Positions 27,663-37,181 are shown, counted from the first letter of the stretch. The stretch is 64,000 bases of DNA from Ruminococcus flavefaciens AE3010 (GCF_000526795.1 NZ_JAGT01000001.1:2454001-2518000); one strand, 5' to 3'. Program-made: numbers and translations. Notes: generated from the letters alone by a model not told the origin.

Positions 27663-28736
27663 ATGACTGAAATTTTCACAGCAAGATCTATTGACGAGGC
27701 TAAGGAACTCGCAGCAAAAAAATTCGGAAAAAGTATCAGTGAGATCAAATTCGAGATCCTCGACGAGGGCAAAAAGGGTCTTTTCGGACTGGGCTCTAAG
27801 GAAGCCAAGGTAAAGGCTACAGTTATTGAGAGCGCTCCTCAGGCAGCTCCTGTGGAAGCTCCGAAAGCTCCTGTAACAACTGCTCCCGCACCAAAGGCTG
27901 AAGAGCCTGCAACAAAGACTGTTGCCGAGCCAAAGCCTGTTGTAACTACTGAGACAAAGGCAGCTGAAACAAAGACTGAGACTGCTGCTGCAGAAGCAGC
28001 TGAGAACCCTGCTGAGAATATGGACGACGAAGAGGCTTACTCACTTGATAACTTCACACTTATCGAGGACGAGGCTCTCATCAATCCAAAGGTAAAGCTT
28101 GCTAAGGACTACATCACAAGCATTCTCAGAGCTATGGACGTTGACGTTGAGTTTCAGGTTTACCAGAACGAAACAGGCGCTGTGATCAATATCGAGAGCA
28201 ACAACAACGGTACTATCATCGGCAGACGCGGCGAGACTCTCGACGCTATCCAGTACCTCTGCTCTATCATCGCTAACAAGGGCGATAAGGACTACTACAG
28301 GATCACTATCGACTGCCTCGGCTACAGAAGCAAGAGAAAGGAAACTCTTGAGCAGCTGGCAGCAAAGGTTGCAAAATCTGTTATCAGAACAGGCCGTTCA
28401 CAGCCCCTTGAGCCAATGAATCCCTATGAGAGAAGAGTTATCCACTCTGCTATCTCAAATATAGAGGGAGTTTCCTCACGTTCAGTCGGCGAGGAGCCTT
28501 ACAGAAAGATAATCATTTCTTCCACTAACCCAAGAAGAAGCGGCGGAAGACGTGACAATCGCCGTGACGGCGGCAGAAGAAACGACAGACGCGGCGGAGA
28601 AAGAAGAAACCGCGACAGAGAGGTAAACATGGAGCGCAGAAGCGTTGACCTCTCAACAAGCTTTGAAAAGGACTATAAGAGACCAAAGCCCGAGGACGAG
28701 ATACAGGGCGGTCTCTACGGTAAGATAGAGCTTTAA
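27663..28736 (+). CDS. jag: RNA-binding protein Jag/KhpB (EloR)
   Basis: 357 residues. A Jag-N domain (1-50: TEIFTARSIDEAKELAAKK, GLFGLGSKEAKV) leads to a Pro/Ala/Glu/Thr-rich linker (about 55-140). A KH-II domain follows (IIGRRGETLDAIQYL), then an R3H domain (PYERRVIHSAI), and an Arg/Gly/Asp-rich tail. It lies downstream of yidC as in other Firmicutes, where it links RNA binding to cell elongation. The RG-rich tail is longer than in Bacillus Jag. Confidence 0.94.
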   Translation: MTEIFTARSIDEAKELAAKKFGKSISEIKFEILDEGKKGLFGLGSKEAKVKATVIESAPQAAPVEAPKAPVTTAPAPKAEEPATKTVAEPKPVVTTETKAAETKTETAAAEAAENPAENMDDEEAYSLDNFTLIEDEALINPKVKLAKDYITSILRAMDVDVEFQVYQNETGAVINIESNNNGTIIGRRGETLDAIQYLCSIIANKGDKDYYRITIDCLGYRSKRKETLEQLAAKVAKSVIRTGRSQPLEPMNPYERRVIHSAISNIEGVSSRSVGEEPYRKIIISSTNPRRSGGRRDNRRDGGRRNDRRGGERRNRDREVNMERRSVDLSTSFEKDYKRPKPEDEIQGGLYGKIEL

Positions 28737-28776
28737 TAGAATATCAAAACAATGGTATTATGTCGTTGTTAGAGAC

Positions 28777-29052
28777 TGTCAAAAAACCTAAGTTTTATTA
28801 AGGGACGCCTTATCTTACAAGGCGTCCCCTCTTAAAAAACAGTCCACTGGACTGTTTTTTAATTCACCCCTTGCGAGGCGCTTTGTAACTGCGGGGCTTT
28901 GCCCCACACCCACAAGGGCTGTCCCCCTAATCGGGTCCGTCCCCTCTGTCGCGTTGCGACATCTCCCCACCCTGTGGGGAGTCACCCTTGACCTGACCAA
29001 AGGAACACAGTCCCTTTGAAATCCCATTATTAGTTAAACCAGATTTTTGACA
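28777..29052. mobile_element. Composite hairpin repeat, copy 1 (MITE-like, no transposase)
   Basis: The outer ends are TGTCAAAAA and TTTTTGACA. Nested hairpins inside: GGGACGCC/GGCGTCCC, AACAGTCCA/TGGACTGTT, GGGGC/GCCCC, and GTCGCGTTGCGAC followed by CTCCCC/GGGGAG. The core (28797-29033) is shared with copies at 45019-45256 and 49066-49366. Near-duplicate 22-bp hairpins (28749-28770 and 29061-29082) flank it. The 318-bp gap holds nothing else. Confidence 0.65.
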
Positions 29053-29060
29053 AATTGAGA

Positions 29061-29089
29061 CAACGGCGTTATGCCGTTGTTTTTTTAGG
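29061..29089 (+). terminator. Terminator between jag and mnmE
   Basis: ACAACGGC and GCCGTTGT arms with a T7 run ending directly before the mnmE ribosome site. Confidence 0.8.
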
Positions 29090-29099
29090 AAGTGATAAA

Positions 29100-30461
29100 A
29101 TGTCAACTATAGCTGCTGTTTCAACTCCCAACGCTGTGGGCGGAATAGCTGTTATACGCATTTCGGGCGAGGACGCCATAAAGGTGGCGGAGAAGATATT
29201 CTCCCCTTACGGCGATAAAAAGGTATCGGACATGGCAGGCTACACCTGCGCTTATGGTATAGCTCACGACGGTGATGAGAGACTTGACGACTGTATCCTC
29301 ACCGTGTTCCGCGCTCCTCACAGCTACACAGGTGAGGATATTGCGGAGCTCTCCTGCCACGGCGGTCTCTACGTAACGAAAAGAGTTCTTCGCGCGGCAC
29401 TGGCTAACGGAGCTGTCAATGCGGAGGCGGGAGAGTTCACCAAGAGGGCTTACCTCAACGGAAAGCTTGACCTGATGAAAGCCGAAGCGGTCATGGATAT
29501 TATTTCCGCCAAGGGCGAGCGCGAGATGAAAATGGCGGAGAATCTCCGCGAGGGAGCTGCCTATAAAAAGGCAAAGAAATGCTCTGACAAGCTTATGAAG
29601 ATACTGGGGGACCTTGCGGCATGGGCTGATTATCCCGAGGAGGATATTCCCGAAGTCCGCCCCGAGGTTCTGTCTGAGGAGTTGAAAGCTGTACGTGATG
29701 AGCTCTGCTCACTGGTAAAGAATTACGACAGCGGCAGGATACTCCGCGAGGGAGTTGCAACTGCAATAATCGGACGTCCAAATGTAGGTAAGTCCACACT
29801 GTTCAACTGCCTAAGCGGCTGCGAGAGAAGCATAGTTACGGAAATTGCAGGCACGACCCGCGACATAATCGAGGAGTCTGTCCGCATCGGTGACATTACC
29901 CTGAGGCTTTCCGACACGGCAGGTATCCATGAAACGGACGATGTCATCGAAGGTATCGGAGTTGATATGGCTGAAAAAATGATTGCTTCCTCTGAACTGG
30001 TCATTGCGGTTTTTGACGGAAGTTGTCCGCTCACCGAGGACGATTTATATTTAATTAATAAAATTAATATTAATAACACCATTGCTGTGATCAATAAAAA
30101 TGACGTTGAACAAGTCCTTGACACTTCCCTGCTAAAAGGTAAAATTCGACATATTGTATATTTATCAGCCAAGGAAAGTACAGGTGTGGATGAACTTCAT
30201 GACTGTATTGAAAAGATATTTAAGCTGAATGAAGCTGATTTTGGTACGGCAACTGCCGCAAACGAACGCCAGAAAAAATGTATCGACAGTGCTCTTGAAG
30301 GTATTGAAAGTGCTATTTTATCACTTGAAATCGGTGAAATGCTGGACGCTGTGAATATTCTTCTTGATGAAGCTGAGCAGTCGCTCTTGCAGCTCACAGG
30401 TGAAAAAGTTACAGATGCTGTCGTTGATGAAGTGTTTTCACGCTTCTGTGTTGGAAAGTGA
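29100..30461 (+). CDS. mnmE: tRNA modification GTPase MnmE
   Basis: 453 residues. The formyl-THF-binding-like N-domain begins MSTIAAVSTPNAVGG. The G domain has GRPNVGKSTLFN and SDTAGIH, with NKND as the specificity loop. The C-terminus ends with the catalytic CVGK. With MnmG it makes cmnm5U34 in tRNA. TAGGAAG precedes the ATG at 29100; upstream in-frame codons lie in the terminator and are rejected. Confidence 0.96.
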   Translation: MSTIAAVSTPNAVGGIAVIRISGEDAIKVAEKIFSPYGDKKVSDMAGYTCAYGIAHDGDERLDDCILTVFRAPHSYTGEDIAELSCHGGLYVTKRVLRAALANGAVNAEAGEFTKRAYLNGKLDLMKAEAVMDIISAKGEREMKMAENLREGAAYKKAKKCSDKLMKILGDLAAWADYPEEDIPEVRPEVLSEELKAVRDELCSLVKNYDSGRILREGVATAIIGRPNVGKSTLFNCLSGCERSIVTEIAGTTRDIIEESVRIGDITLRLSDTAGIHETDDVIEGIGVDMAEKMIASSELVIAVFDGSCPLTEDDLYLINKININNTIAVINKNDVEQVLDTSLLKGKIRHIVYLSAKESTGVDELHDCIEKIFKLNEADFGTATAANERQKKCIDSALEGIESAILSLEIGEMLDAVNILLDEAEQSLLQLTGEKVTDAVVDEVFSRFCVGK

Positions 30462-30463
30462 AA

Positions 30464-30479
30464 TGTTTCATGTGAAACA
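30464..30479. promoter_or_regulatory. parS-like site 1
   Basis: TGTTTCATGTGAAACA, one mismatch from the parS consensus TGTTTCACGTGAAACA, in the mnmE-mnmG gap. Confidence 0.85.
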
Positions 30480-30495
30480 ATAAGGAGGGAGAAAA

Positions 30496-32385
30496 TTGAC
30501 ATATAAAATGGGTGAATTTGACGTGGCGGTTGTTGGTGCAGGTCACGCCGGAGTTGAAGCCGCCCTTGCCTCTGCAAGGCTTGGCTGCAAGACTGTCATG
30601 TTTACAATTTCGCTTGACCAGATCGCAAACATGCCCTGCAACCCGTCGATAGGCGGAACTGCAAAGGGGCATTTGGTGCGTGAAATAGACGCTTTAGGCG
30701 GAGAAATGGGCAAAGCTGCGGATAAGTGTTTCATTCAGAGCCGTATGCTCAACCGTGGAAAGGGTCCCGCAGTTCACAGCCTGAGAGCTCAGGAAGACCG
30801 CATTAAGTATCACGAATACATGAAAAATGTCTGCGAAAACCAGAAAAATCTTTATGTAAAGCAGGCAGAAATTGCAGAAATTATAACCGAGAATAATAAG
30901 ATAATAGGCGTAAGAACTTCTCTTGGAGCTGAGTATGCCGTGAAAGCTGTCATAATTGCAACGGGAACTTATTTAAAAGGCAAGATACATATTGGTGAAG
31001 TTTCCTATGAAAGTGGTCCGGATTCGGCTCTGCCGAGTAAATTCCTATCAAAAAGCCTTGCTGAAAATGGAGTTGAACTCCGTAGATTCAAGACAGGCAC
31101 CCCCTGCCGTGTAAACAAAAGAAGTATTAATTTTGATATAATGGAAAGACAGGACGGTGACGAAAAAATCGTTCCGTTCTCATTTGAAACGGAAATTGAC
31201 GGACTCGAAAACAAAGTAAGCTGTTACATTACATATACCAACAGTAAAACTCATGAAGTGATACTTTCAAACCTTGACAGATCACCTTTATACTCGGGCA
31301 GAATAGAGGGAGTGGGTCCAAGATACTGTCCGTCTATTGAGGACAAGATTGTCAGATTTTCAGATAAACCACGACATCAGCTTTTTGTAGAGCCCATGGG
31401 AATGAGCACAGAAGAGTACTATTTGCAGGGAATGTCTTCGTCATTGCCGGAGGATGTACAGCTTGCGTTCCTGAGAACAATAGATGGACTGGAGGACGTA
31501 GAGATCATGCGTCCTGCATATGCAATAGAATACGACTGCTGTAACCCGAATCAGCTCCTCCCTACCCTTGAATTCAAGAATTTACAGGGTTTGTACGGTG
31601 CGGGTCAGTTCAACGGCAGCTCGGGATACGAAGAAGCAGCTGCACAGGGCATTGTTGCGGGCATCAATGCAGCGCTTAAAATAAAGGAAAAGGATCCCAT
31701 GATCCTTGACAGGGCAAGTTCATATATTGGAACCTTGGTCGATGACCTTGTGACAAAGGGCTGTGCAGATCCGTACAGAATGATGACCTCAAGAAGTGAG
31801 TACAGACTTATACTTCGTCAGGATAATGCCGACCAGCGATTGACTCCCATTGGCTATAAATTGGGACTTATTTCACATGAGCGCTATGAAAGGCTGCTTG
31901 AAAAGGAGCGTCTTACTGCTTCAGAGATCGAGCGTTTATCAAAACTAAATGTATCTCCAACCGATGCACTGAATGATTTTCTTATTGAAAAAGGTACTTC
32001 TCCCCTGAGTACCGGCTGTAAAATGACTGACCTTATTCGCCGTCCACAGATTAATTATAACGATCTTGCGGAATTTGACAGTGAACGTCCCAACCTTGAC
32101 TGGGAAGTTTGTGAGCAGGTGGAGCTTCAAATAAAATATGAAGGCTATATCCAAAAGCAGCTTGCACAGATCGAACAGATGCGAAAAATGGAGTCAAAGA
32201 AGCTTCCTCAGGACCTGGATTACAGCCTTATTTACGGACTTCGCCTTGAAGCTGTAGAAAAGCTCAATAAAATAAAGCCACTTTCAATAGGACAGGCATC
32301 AAGAATTTCCGGAGTCTCCCCTGCTGATATTTCTATGCTTGCCGTATGGCTGATGCATGAGAAAGGAGAAAAAGATGCTCCCTGA
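30496..32385 (+). CDS. mnmG: tRNA uridine-5-carboxymethylaminomethyl modification enzyme MnmG
   Basis: 629 residues, full length. FAD-binding motifs are VAVVGAGHAGVEAALA at the N-terminus and GLYGAGQFNGSSGYEEAAAQG further on; MPCNPSIGGTAKGHL is a family hallmark. It works with MnmE on U34 of tRNA. The start is TTG at 30496 with AAGGAGGG 6-7 bases upstream; an ATG at 30508 is too far from that site. Confidence 0.96.
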   Translation: MTYKMGEFDVAVVGAGHAGVEAALASARLGCKTVMFTISLDQIANMPCNPSIGGTAKGHLVREIDALGGEMGKAADKCFIQSRMLNRGKGPAVHSLRAQEDRIKYHEYMKNVCENQKNLYVKQAEIAEIITENNKIIGVRTSLGAEYAVKAVIIATGTYLKGKIHIGEVSYESGPDSALPSKFLSKSLAENGVELRRFKTGTPCRVNKRSINFDIMERQDGDEKIVPFSFETEIDGLENKVSCYITYTNSKTHEVILSNLDRSPLYSGRIEGVGPRYCPSIEDKIVRFSDKPRHQLFVEPMGMSTEEYYLQGMSSSLPEDVQLAFLRTIDGLEDVEIMRPAYAIEYDCCNPNQLLPTLEFKNLQGLYGAGQFNGSSGYEEAAAQGIVAGINAALKIKEKDPMILDRASSYIGTLVDDLVTKGCADPYRMMTSRSEYRLILRQDNADQRLTPIGYKLGLISHERYERLLEKERLTASEIERLSKLNVSPTDALNDFLIEKGTSPLSTGCKMTDLIRRPQINYNDLAEFDSERPNLDWEVCEQVELQIKYEGYIQKQLAQIEQMRKMESKKLPQDLDYSLIYGLRLEAVEKLNKIKPLSIGQASRISGVSPADISMLAVWLMHEKGEKDAP

Positions 32386-33079
32386 TTTTGAACAATCTTG
32401 CAGTTATTTTTCACAGTGTGGTATTGAACTTTCATATGAAGCGTATGAGAAATTCGATATTTATGCTCAGTTTCTTGTTGAGTACAATGAAAAGGTGAAT
32501 CTGACTGCAATAACCGAGCCGACACAGATTCTCTGCAAGCATTTTATTGACTCGGCTTGTTTGTTAAAATATGCCGATATAAAGCCTGATTCTTCGCTTA
32601 TTGATGTCGGGACAGGTGCCGGTTTTCCTTCTGTTCCGCTGAAAATTCTTCGTCCTGACCTGAAAATAACTCTTCTGGACAGCCTGAATAAACGTATCGA
32701 CTTTTTGAAACAGCTGTGTGATAAGCTTGAAATTGACGCTGAATTCATACACGGCAGGGCTGAGGACTTCTCAAAAATGCCTGAATATAGGGAGATGTAC
32801 GACATTTCTTGTGCGCGTGCAGTTGCAAGCCTCAGTACTCTCAGTGAGCTTTGTATTCCTTTTGTCAAGGTCGGTGGACAGTTTATTTCAATGAAAGGCC
32901 CCACGGAAGATGTTTCACGTGGAACAAATGCTATAGAAATTCTTGGCGGAAAGATCGAAGAAATTACTGATTACAGTCTTTTTGACGAGCAAAGAAAAAT
33001 CGTGACAATAAGAAAAATATCGCAAACTCCGATAAAATATCCGAGAAATAGCGCTCAGATAAAGAAGAAAGAATTGTAA
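32375..33079 (+). CDS. rsmG: 16S rRNA (guanine527-N7)-methyltransferase RsmG
   Basis: 234 residues. The Rossmann motif I is DVGTGAGFPSVPLKI, with SCARAVASLSTL further on. It methylates G527 of 16S rRNA using SAM. The start at 32375 follows AAAGGAG and overlaps the mnmG end by 11 bases. A parS-like site lies within the coding sequence (32911-32926). Confidence 0.95.
   Translation: MLPDFEQSCSYFSQCGIELSYEAYEKFDIYAQFLVEYNEKVNLTAITEPTQILCKHFIDSACLLKYADIKPDSSLIDVGTGAGFPSVPLKILRPDLKITLLDSLNKRIDFLKQLCDKLEIDAEFIHGRAEDFSKMPEYREMYDISCARAVASLSTLSELCIPFVKVGGQFISMKGPTEDVSRGTNAIEILGGKIEEITDYSLFDEQRKIVTIRKISQTPIKYPRNSAQIKKKEL
32911..32926. promoter_or_regulatory. parS-like site 2, inside rsmG
   Basis: TGTTTCACGTGGAACA, one mismatch from the parS consensus, located within the coding sequence. 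Confidence 0.8.
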
Positions 33080-33100
33080 TTAAAGATAATAATGTCATTT

Positions 33101-33135
33101 AAACCGCAGTCAACTCGAAAAACTGCGGTTTTTTT
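33101..33135 (+). terminator. Terminator after rsmG
   Basis: AAACCGCAG and CTGCGGTTT arms with a T run. Confidence 0.85.
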
Positions 33136-33197
33136 GTATAGAAACTATTTCCCGATAGTGCTATGATAAGTTCAGAAATATTTTCGGAGGTTTTATC

Positions 33198-34010
33198 ATG
33201 GCAGGATTTTTAAATTTTACAAAGGAAAAGCTCATAAACAAGGTAGTCGAGATCAATATTGACGATATCTTACCCAATCCTTACCAGCCGCGGACAGATT
33301 TTACAGAGGACATCACTTCCCTTGCGGAGTCCATAGCGCAGAACGGAATTTTACAGCCTTTATCTGTACGAAAAAAGGGCAGCCAATATGAGCTCATTGC
33401 AGGTGAAAGACGGCTTAGAGCTGCAAAAATGTGTCAGTTTACGGTGGTTCCGTGTATTGTTCATGAGGTAAGTGACCGTCATTCGGCTGTTCTTGCCCTT
33501 GTAGAGAATATCCAGCGGCAGGACTTGTCATTCTTTGATGAGGCAGCTGCAATCGAAAAGCTTATTTCTCACTATGGAATGACTCAGGAGGACGCCGCAG
33601 CTAAGCTTGGACGAGCTCAGAGCACAATTGCAAACAAGCTTCGGCTGCTCAGGCTTACTGAAAAAGAGCGGGAGCTAATTATAAAGTATGGCCTTACGGA
33701 GCGTCATGCACGCGCTCTGCTTCGGCTTGGAAGCGCTGAGGACAGGCTGTTTATACTTAGCAAGGTCATAAAGAGTAATCTTAATGTGGAGCGTTCCGAG
33801 AAGCTTATAGATGAATTCATCGGAAGCCAGCGGGACAAGACAAGCTATAAAAAGCGTTCACTGGTATTTCAGAATGTCAAGATGTTCGTGAACACCATAA
33901 ACAAGGCTGTGGAGACCATGCAGGCTGCCGGTATATCTGCTGACTCCCGTAAAATTCAGAATGAGGACTACATCGAGTACAGAGTCCGCATACCGATCCA
34001 GAAGAAATAA
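33198..34010 (+). CDS. noc: ParB/Noc-family nucleoid occlusion protein
   Basis: 270 residues. The ParB N-terminal domain has IDDILPNPYQPRTDF and the CTP-binding GERRLRAAKM box. A central helix-turn-helix (MTQEDAAAKLGRAQSTIANKL) and a C-terminal dimerisation region follow. Position between rsmG and parA is where Bacillus keeps noc, a ParB paralogue that blocks division over the nucleoid. It could instead be a second ParB; the choice rests on position. The full parA-parB pair follows. Confidence 0.8.
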   Translation: MAGFLNFTKEKLINKVVEINIDDILPNPYQPRTDFTEDITSLAESIAQNGILQPLSVRKKGSQYELIAGERRLRAAKMCQFTVVPCIVHEVSDRHSAVLALVENIQRQDLSFFDEAAAIEKLISHYGMTQEDAAAKLGRAQSTIANKLRLLRLTEKERELIIKYGLTERHARALLRLGSAEDRLFILSKVIKSNLNVERSEKLIDEFIGSQRDKTSYKKRSLVFQNVKMFVNTINKAVETMQAAGISADSRKIQNEDYIEYRVRIPIQKK

Positions 34011-34019
34011 GTAATTTAT

Positions 34020-34035
34020 TGTTTCACGTGAAACA
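34020..34035. promoter_or_regulatory. parS site 3 (perfect consensus)
   Basis: TGTTTCACGTGAAACA, identical to the parS consensus, 10 bases after the noc stop. Confidence 0.93.
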
Positions 34036-34061
34036 TATTTTGAAGCATATAAGCTTTAAAT

Positions 34062-34077
34062 TGTTTCATGTGAAACA
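34062..34077. promoter_or_regulatory. parS-like site 4
   Basis: TGTTTCATGTGAAACA, one mismatch, 42 bases from site 3 and just upstream of the parA promoter. Confidence 0.85.
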
Positions 34078-34104
34078 TTTTTTTATAAAAATCTCTGTTT
34101 CATA

Positions 34105-34133
34105 TTTACATTATAAGAAAAAAGTGATATAAT
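34105..34133 (+). promoter_or_regulatory. Candidate parA promoter
   Basis: TTTACA and TATAAT with a 17-base spacer, 29 bases before the parA ATG and next to two parS sites, so ParB binding could influence it. Confidence 0.7.
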
Positions 34134-34162
34134 ATTAGAAGTAAATCTGAAAGGAAGATAGT

Positions 34163-34990
34163 ATGGGCAAAATAATTGCTGTTGCTAACCAGAAGGGCGG
34201 CGTCGGAAAAACTACCACAGTTATAAACATAGCTGCTTATCTTGGTTCAAGAGACTTCAAAGTTCTCTGCGTGGACTCTGATCCGCAGGGTAATACTACT
34301 ACAGGCTTCGGTATAAAGAAAAAGTCTGTCAGCGCCTCCACTTATGACGTTATCACAGGAAAAACGCGCATACAGGAAGCTATTATCCCGACGGAGTTCC
34401 AGAATGTATCCATACTGCCTGCTACAGAAGCTCTCGCAGGCTGTGAGATAGAGCTGGTCGAGTATGAGAACAGAATAAACAGGCTTAAAATGCAGATCCT
34501 TACCTGCAAGGACGATTATGACTATATCCTTATAGATTGTCCTCCTGCACTTGGTACACTGACTATCAACGGACTTGTTGCCTGCGACAGTATTATAGTA
34601 CCTATGCTTGCAGAATTTTATGCCCTTGAAGGACTTTCTCAGCTTGTGAATACTATAAAAATAGTTAAAAATAATTATAATCCTGCTCTGGAAATCGAGG
34701 GAATCCTCTTTACAATGTTCGACGGAAGACTTAATGTTGCTAACGACGTTGTGGCTGAGGTTGAGAAATACTTTCCGAACAAGGTATTCAAGACAAAGGT
34801 TCCGCGTAATGTCCGTATTTCCGAGGCTCCCAGTCACGGCAAGCCTGTAATGTACTATGATAAAGCGTCAAAGGGCTCCGAGTCCTACGAGCTTGTCTGC
34901 CACGAAATATTAGGCGAACCGCTGGAACTTCCGAAAAAGAAGAAGATCTTCTCTTTCAAGAAAAACAGGAAAGGAAAACGTTCTAAGTAA
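34163..34990 (+). CDS. parA: Chromosome partitioning ATPase ParA (Soj)
   Basis: 275 residues. It has the deviant Walker A motif KGGVGKTTTVIN with the signature Lys, plus CVDSDPQGN and ILIDCPPALG. The C-terminus is a basic tail (KKKIFSFKKNRKGKRSK). It is a dynamic nucleoid-bound ATPase stimulated by ParB-parS. AAAGGAAG precedes the ATG. Confidence 0.95.
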   Translation: MGKIIAVANQKGGVGKTTTVINIAAYLGSRDFKVLCVDSDPQGNTTTGFGIKKKSVSASTYDVITGKTRIQEAIIPTEFQNVSILPATEALAGCEIELVEYENRINRLKMQILTCKDDYDYILIDCPPALGTLTINGLVACDSIIVPMLAEFYALEGLSQLVNTIKIVKNNYNPALEIEGILFTMFDGRLNVANDVVAEVEKYFPNKVFKTKVPRNVRISEAPSHGKPVMYYDKASKGSESYELVCHEILGEPLELPKKKKIFSFKKNRKGKRSK

Positions 34991-35006
34991 TGAACGAGGA
35001 TAAAAT

Positions 35007-35861
35007 ATGGCAAAAGGCGGTTTAGGCGCAGGCTTCGATTCGCTGTTCAGTGATAACAGCAACGAGGTACAGGTGAAGAAGACCCTGCGCATATCTGAAA
35101 TAGAGCCGAATCGTGATCAGCCCCGTAAGGCGTTCACCGATGAGACCATAACAGCTCTTGCGGATTCCATACGCGAGCACGGCATGCTCCAGCCTATCCT
35201 TGTACGTCCTATAAGCACGGGCGGCTATCAGATAGTAGCAGGTGAGAGAAGATGGCGTGCGGCAAGAATGGCAGGACTCGATGAGGTTCCCGTAAATATC
35301 CGCGAGCTCTCTGATCTGGAGACGATGCAGATAGCTGTTATCGAAAATCTTCAGCGTGAGAACCTCAACCCCGTTGAAGAAGCGGCAGGCTATGCGGAGC
35401 TCATCGACAAGTACGGCATGACTCAGGAAAAGGTGGCAAAAATGGTGGGACGCTCCCGTTCCGCTGTTGCAAATGCTGTGAGACTTCTCTCACTTCCCGA
35501 GAGAGTGCTTAAAATGCTTGAAAACGGCGATATCTCAGCAGGTCATGCAAGGGCTCTGCTGGGCTTTGAGGATGAGGAAATGCTTATTGCAACGGCTCTG
35601 AAAGCGGCTGACGGCGGTCTCACAGTCCGTCAGGTGGAAAAGGCTGCACAGAAGTCCGCAGAGCATAAGGAAGAAGCTGCTGCGGCTGCTTCAAACAAGA
35701 AGATAGACAACTATTTCAAGGAAATGGAGCTCTCCCTTAACGAGCGCCTGGGCAGAAAGGTCAAGGTGGACTACGGCAAGAACAAGGGAGCACTTATACT
35801 TGAATTTTATGATAAAAATGACCTCGCAGCTTTGGCTGAAAAGCTTGCAAAAGAGGACTAA
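35007..35861 (+). CDS. parB: Chromosome partitioning protein ParB (Spo0J)
   Basis: 284 residues. The N-terminus (MAKGGLGAGFDSLFSDN) is the ParA-stimulating peptide typical of Spo0J. The CTP-binding box GERRWRAARM, ENLQREN and the helix-turn-helix MTQEKVAKMVGRSRSAVANA follow. It loads on parS as a CTP-dependent clamp and recruits SMC. It lies 16 bases after parA. Confidence 0.95.
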   Translation: MAKGGLGAGFDSLFSDNSNEVQVKKTLRISEIEPNRDQPRKAFTDETITALADSIREHGMLQPILVRPISTGGYQIVAGERRWRAARMAGLDEVPVNIRELSDLETMQIAVIENLQRENLNPVEEAAGYAELIDKYGMTQEKVAKMVGRSRSAVANAVRLLSLPERVLKMLENGDISAGHARALLGFEDEEMLIATALKAADGGLTVRQVEKAAQKSAEHKEEAAAAASNKKIDNYFKEMELSLNERLGRKVKVDYGKNKGALILEFYDKNDLAALAEKLAKED

Positions 35862-35872
35862 GGAGAATAAAT

Positions 35873-37165
35873 ATGATAGACATTAAGCTTATAAGAACCA
35901 ACCCCGAGCTGGTTAAAGAGAACATCAAGAAGAAGTTTCAGGACGACAAGCTTGAATTGGTTGACAAGGTAATTGAACTGGACAAGCAGTACAGAGAGAC
36001 CAAGCTTGCCTGCGATAACCTGAGAAATACACGTAACGTAAAGAGCAAAGAGATCGGCGGTCTGATGAAGAACGGTCAGAAGGACGAGGCTGAAAAGGTA
36101 AAGGCTGAGGTCTCCGCTCTCGGCAAGGAGCTTGAGGAAAAGGAGCAGCTTGAAGTAAAGCTTGAAGCTGATATCCGCGAGATTATGCTGGTTATCCCTA
36201 ATATAATCGACGAGACTGTACCGATAGGAAAGGACGATACTGAGAACGTTGAGGTTGAGCGCTTCGGCGAGCCTGCTGTTCCTGCATTTGAGGTTCCTTA
36301 CCACGTTGACATTATGGAAAAGGTCAACGGTATCGACATCGACAGCGCACGTAAGACCAGCGGTAACGGCTTTTACTATCTCTGCGGAGACATTGCACAG
36401 CTCCAGAGCTGCATACTCTCTTACGCAAGAGACTTCATGATAGACAAGGGCTTCACATATTATATACCGCCGTTCATGATAAGAAGCAACGTTGTTACAG
36501 GCGTTATGAGCTTCGCTGAAATGGAAGGCATGATGTACAAGATAGAAGGGGAGGACCTCTACCTTATCGGTACCTCCGAGCACTCTATGATAGGCAAGTT
36601 CATTGACACTATAGTTCCAGAGGAGGAGCTTCCAAAGACTCTCACAAGCTATTCACCATGCTTCCGTAAGGAGGTAGGCGCTCACGGTATCGAGGAGCGC
36701 GGTGTATACCGTATCCACCAGTTCGAGAAGCAGGAAATGGTAGTCGTATGTAAGCCCGAGGAGTCTATGGACTGGTTCCACAAGCTCTACAGCTATACAG
36801 TTGAGTTCTTCCGCACACTTGATATACCTGTTCGTACTCTTGAATGCTGCTCGGGAGACCTTGCAGACCTTAAAGTCAAGTCTATCGACGTTGAGGCTTG
36901 GTCACCACGTCAGAAGAAGTACTTCGAGGTAGGAAGCTGCTCTAACCTTGGCGATGCACAGGCAAGACGTCTCGGCATCAGAGTAAAGGCTGCTGACGGA
37001 AGCAAGTATTTCGCACACACACTGAACAATACAGTTGTTGCACCTCCGAGAATGCTCATCGCATTCCTTGAAAACAACCTCAACGAGGACGGTTCTATCC
37101 GCATACCAAAGGCACTCCAGCCTTATATGCGCAAGGAGCTTATCAAAGTCCCTGAGAAAAAGTAA
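35873..37165 (+). CDS. serS: Seryl-tRNA synthetase
   Basis: 430 residues. An N-terminal two-helix arm (MIDIKLIRTNPELVKENIKK cut to its class form, coiled-coil to about 110) precedes the class II catalytic core. Motif 2 is FRKEVGAHG and motif 3 lies in the C-terminal NNTVVAPPRMLIAFLENN. It charges tRNA-Ser. It is 11 bases downstream of parB; serS near the origin is common in Firmicutes. Confidence 0.96.
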   Translation: MIDIKLIRTNPELVKENIKKKFQDDKLELVDKVIELDKQYRETKLACDNLRNTRNVKSKEIGGLMKNGQKDEAEKVKAEVSALGKELEEKEQLEVKLEADIREIMLVIPNIIDETVPIGKDDTENVEVERFGEPAVPAFEVPYHVDIMEKVNGIDIDSARKTSGNGFYYLCGDIAQLQSCILSYARDFMIDKGFTYYIPPFMIRSNVVTGVMSFAEMEGMMYKIEGEDLYLIGTSEHSMIGKFIDTIVPEEELPKTLTSYSPCFRKEVGAHGIEERGVYRIHQFEKQEMVVVCKPEESMDWFHKLYSYTVEFFRTLDIPVRTLECCSGDLADLKVKSIDVEAWSPRQKKYFEVGSCSNLGDAQARRLGIRVKAADGSKYFAHTLNNTVVAPPRMLIAFLENNLNEDGSIRIPKALQPYMRKELIKVPEKK

Positions 37166-37181
37166 TTATCGAATAGAGATC

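Noticed and set aside
28815..29027. 70-codon minus-strand frame in the composite repeat, with a relative in copy 2
   Set aside because: Made of hairpin modules; reading frame is not kept between copies, so it is not a gene.
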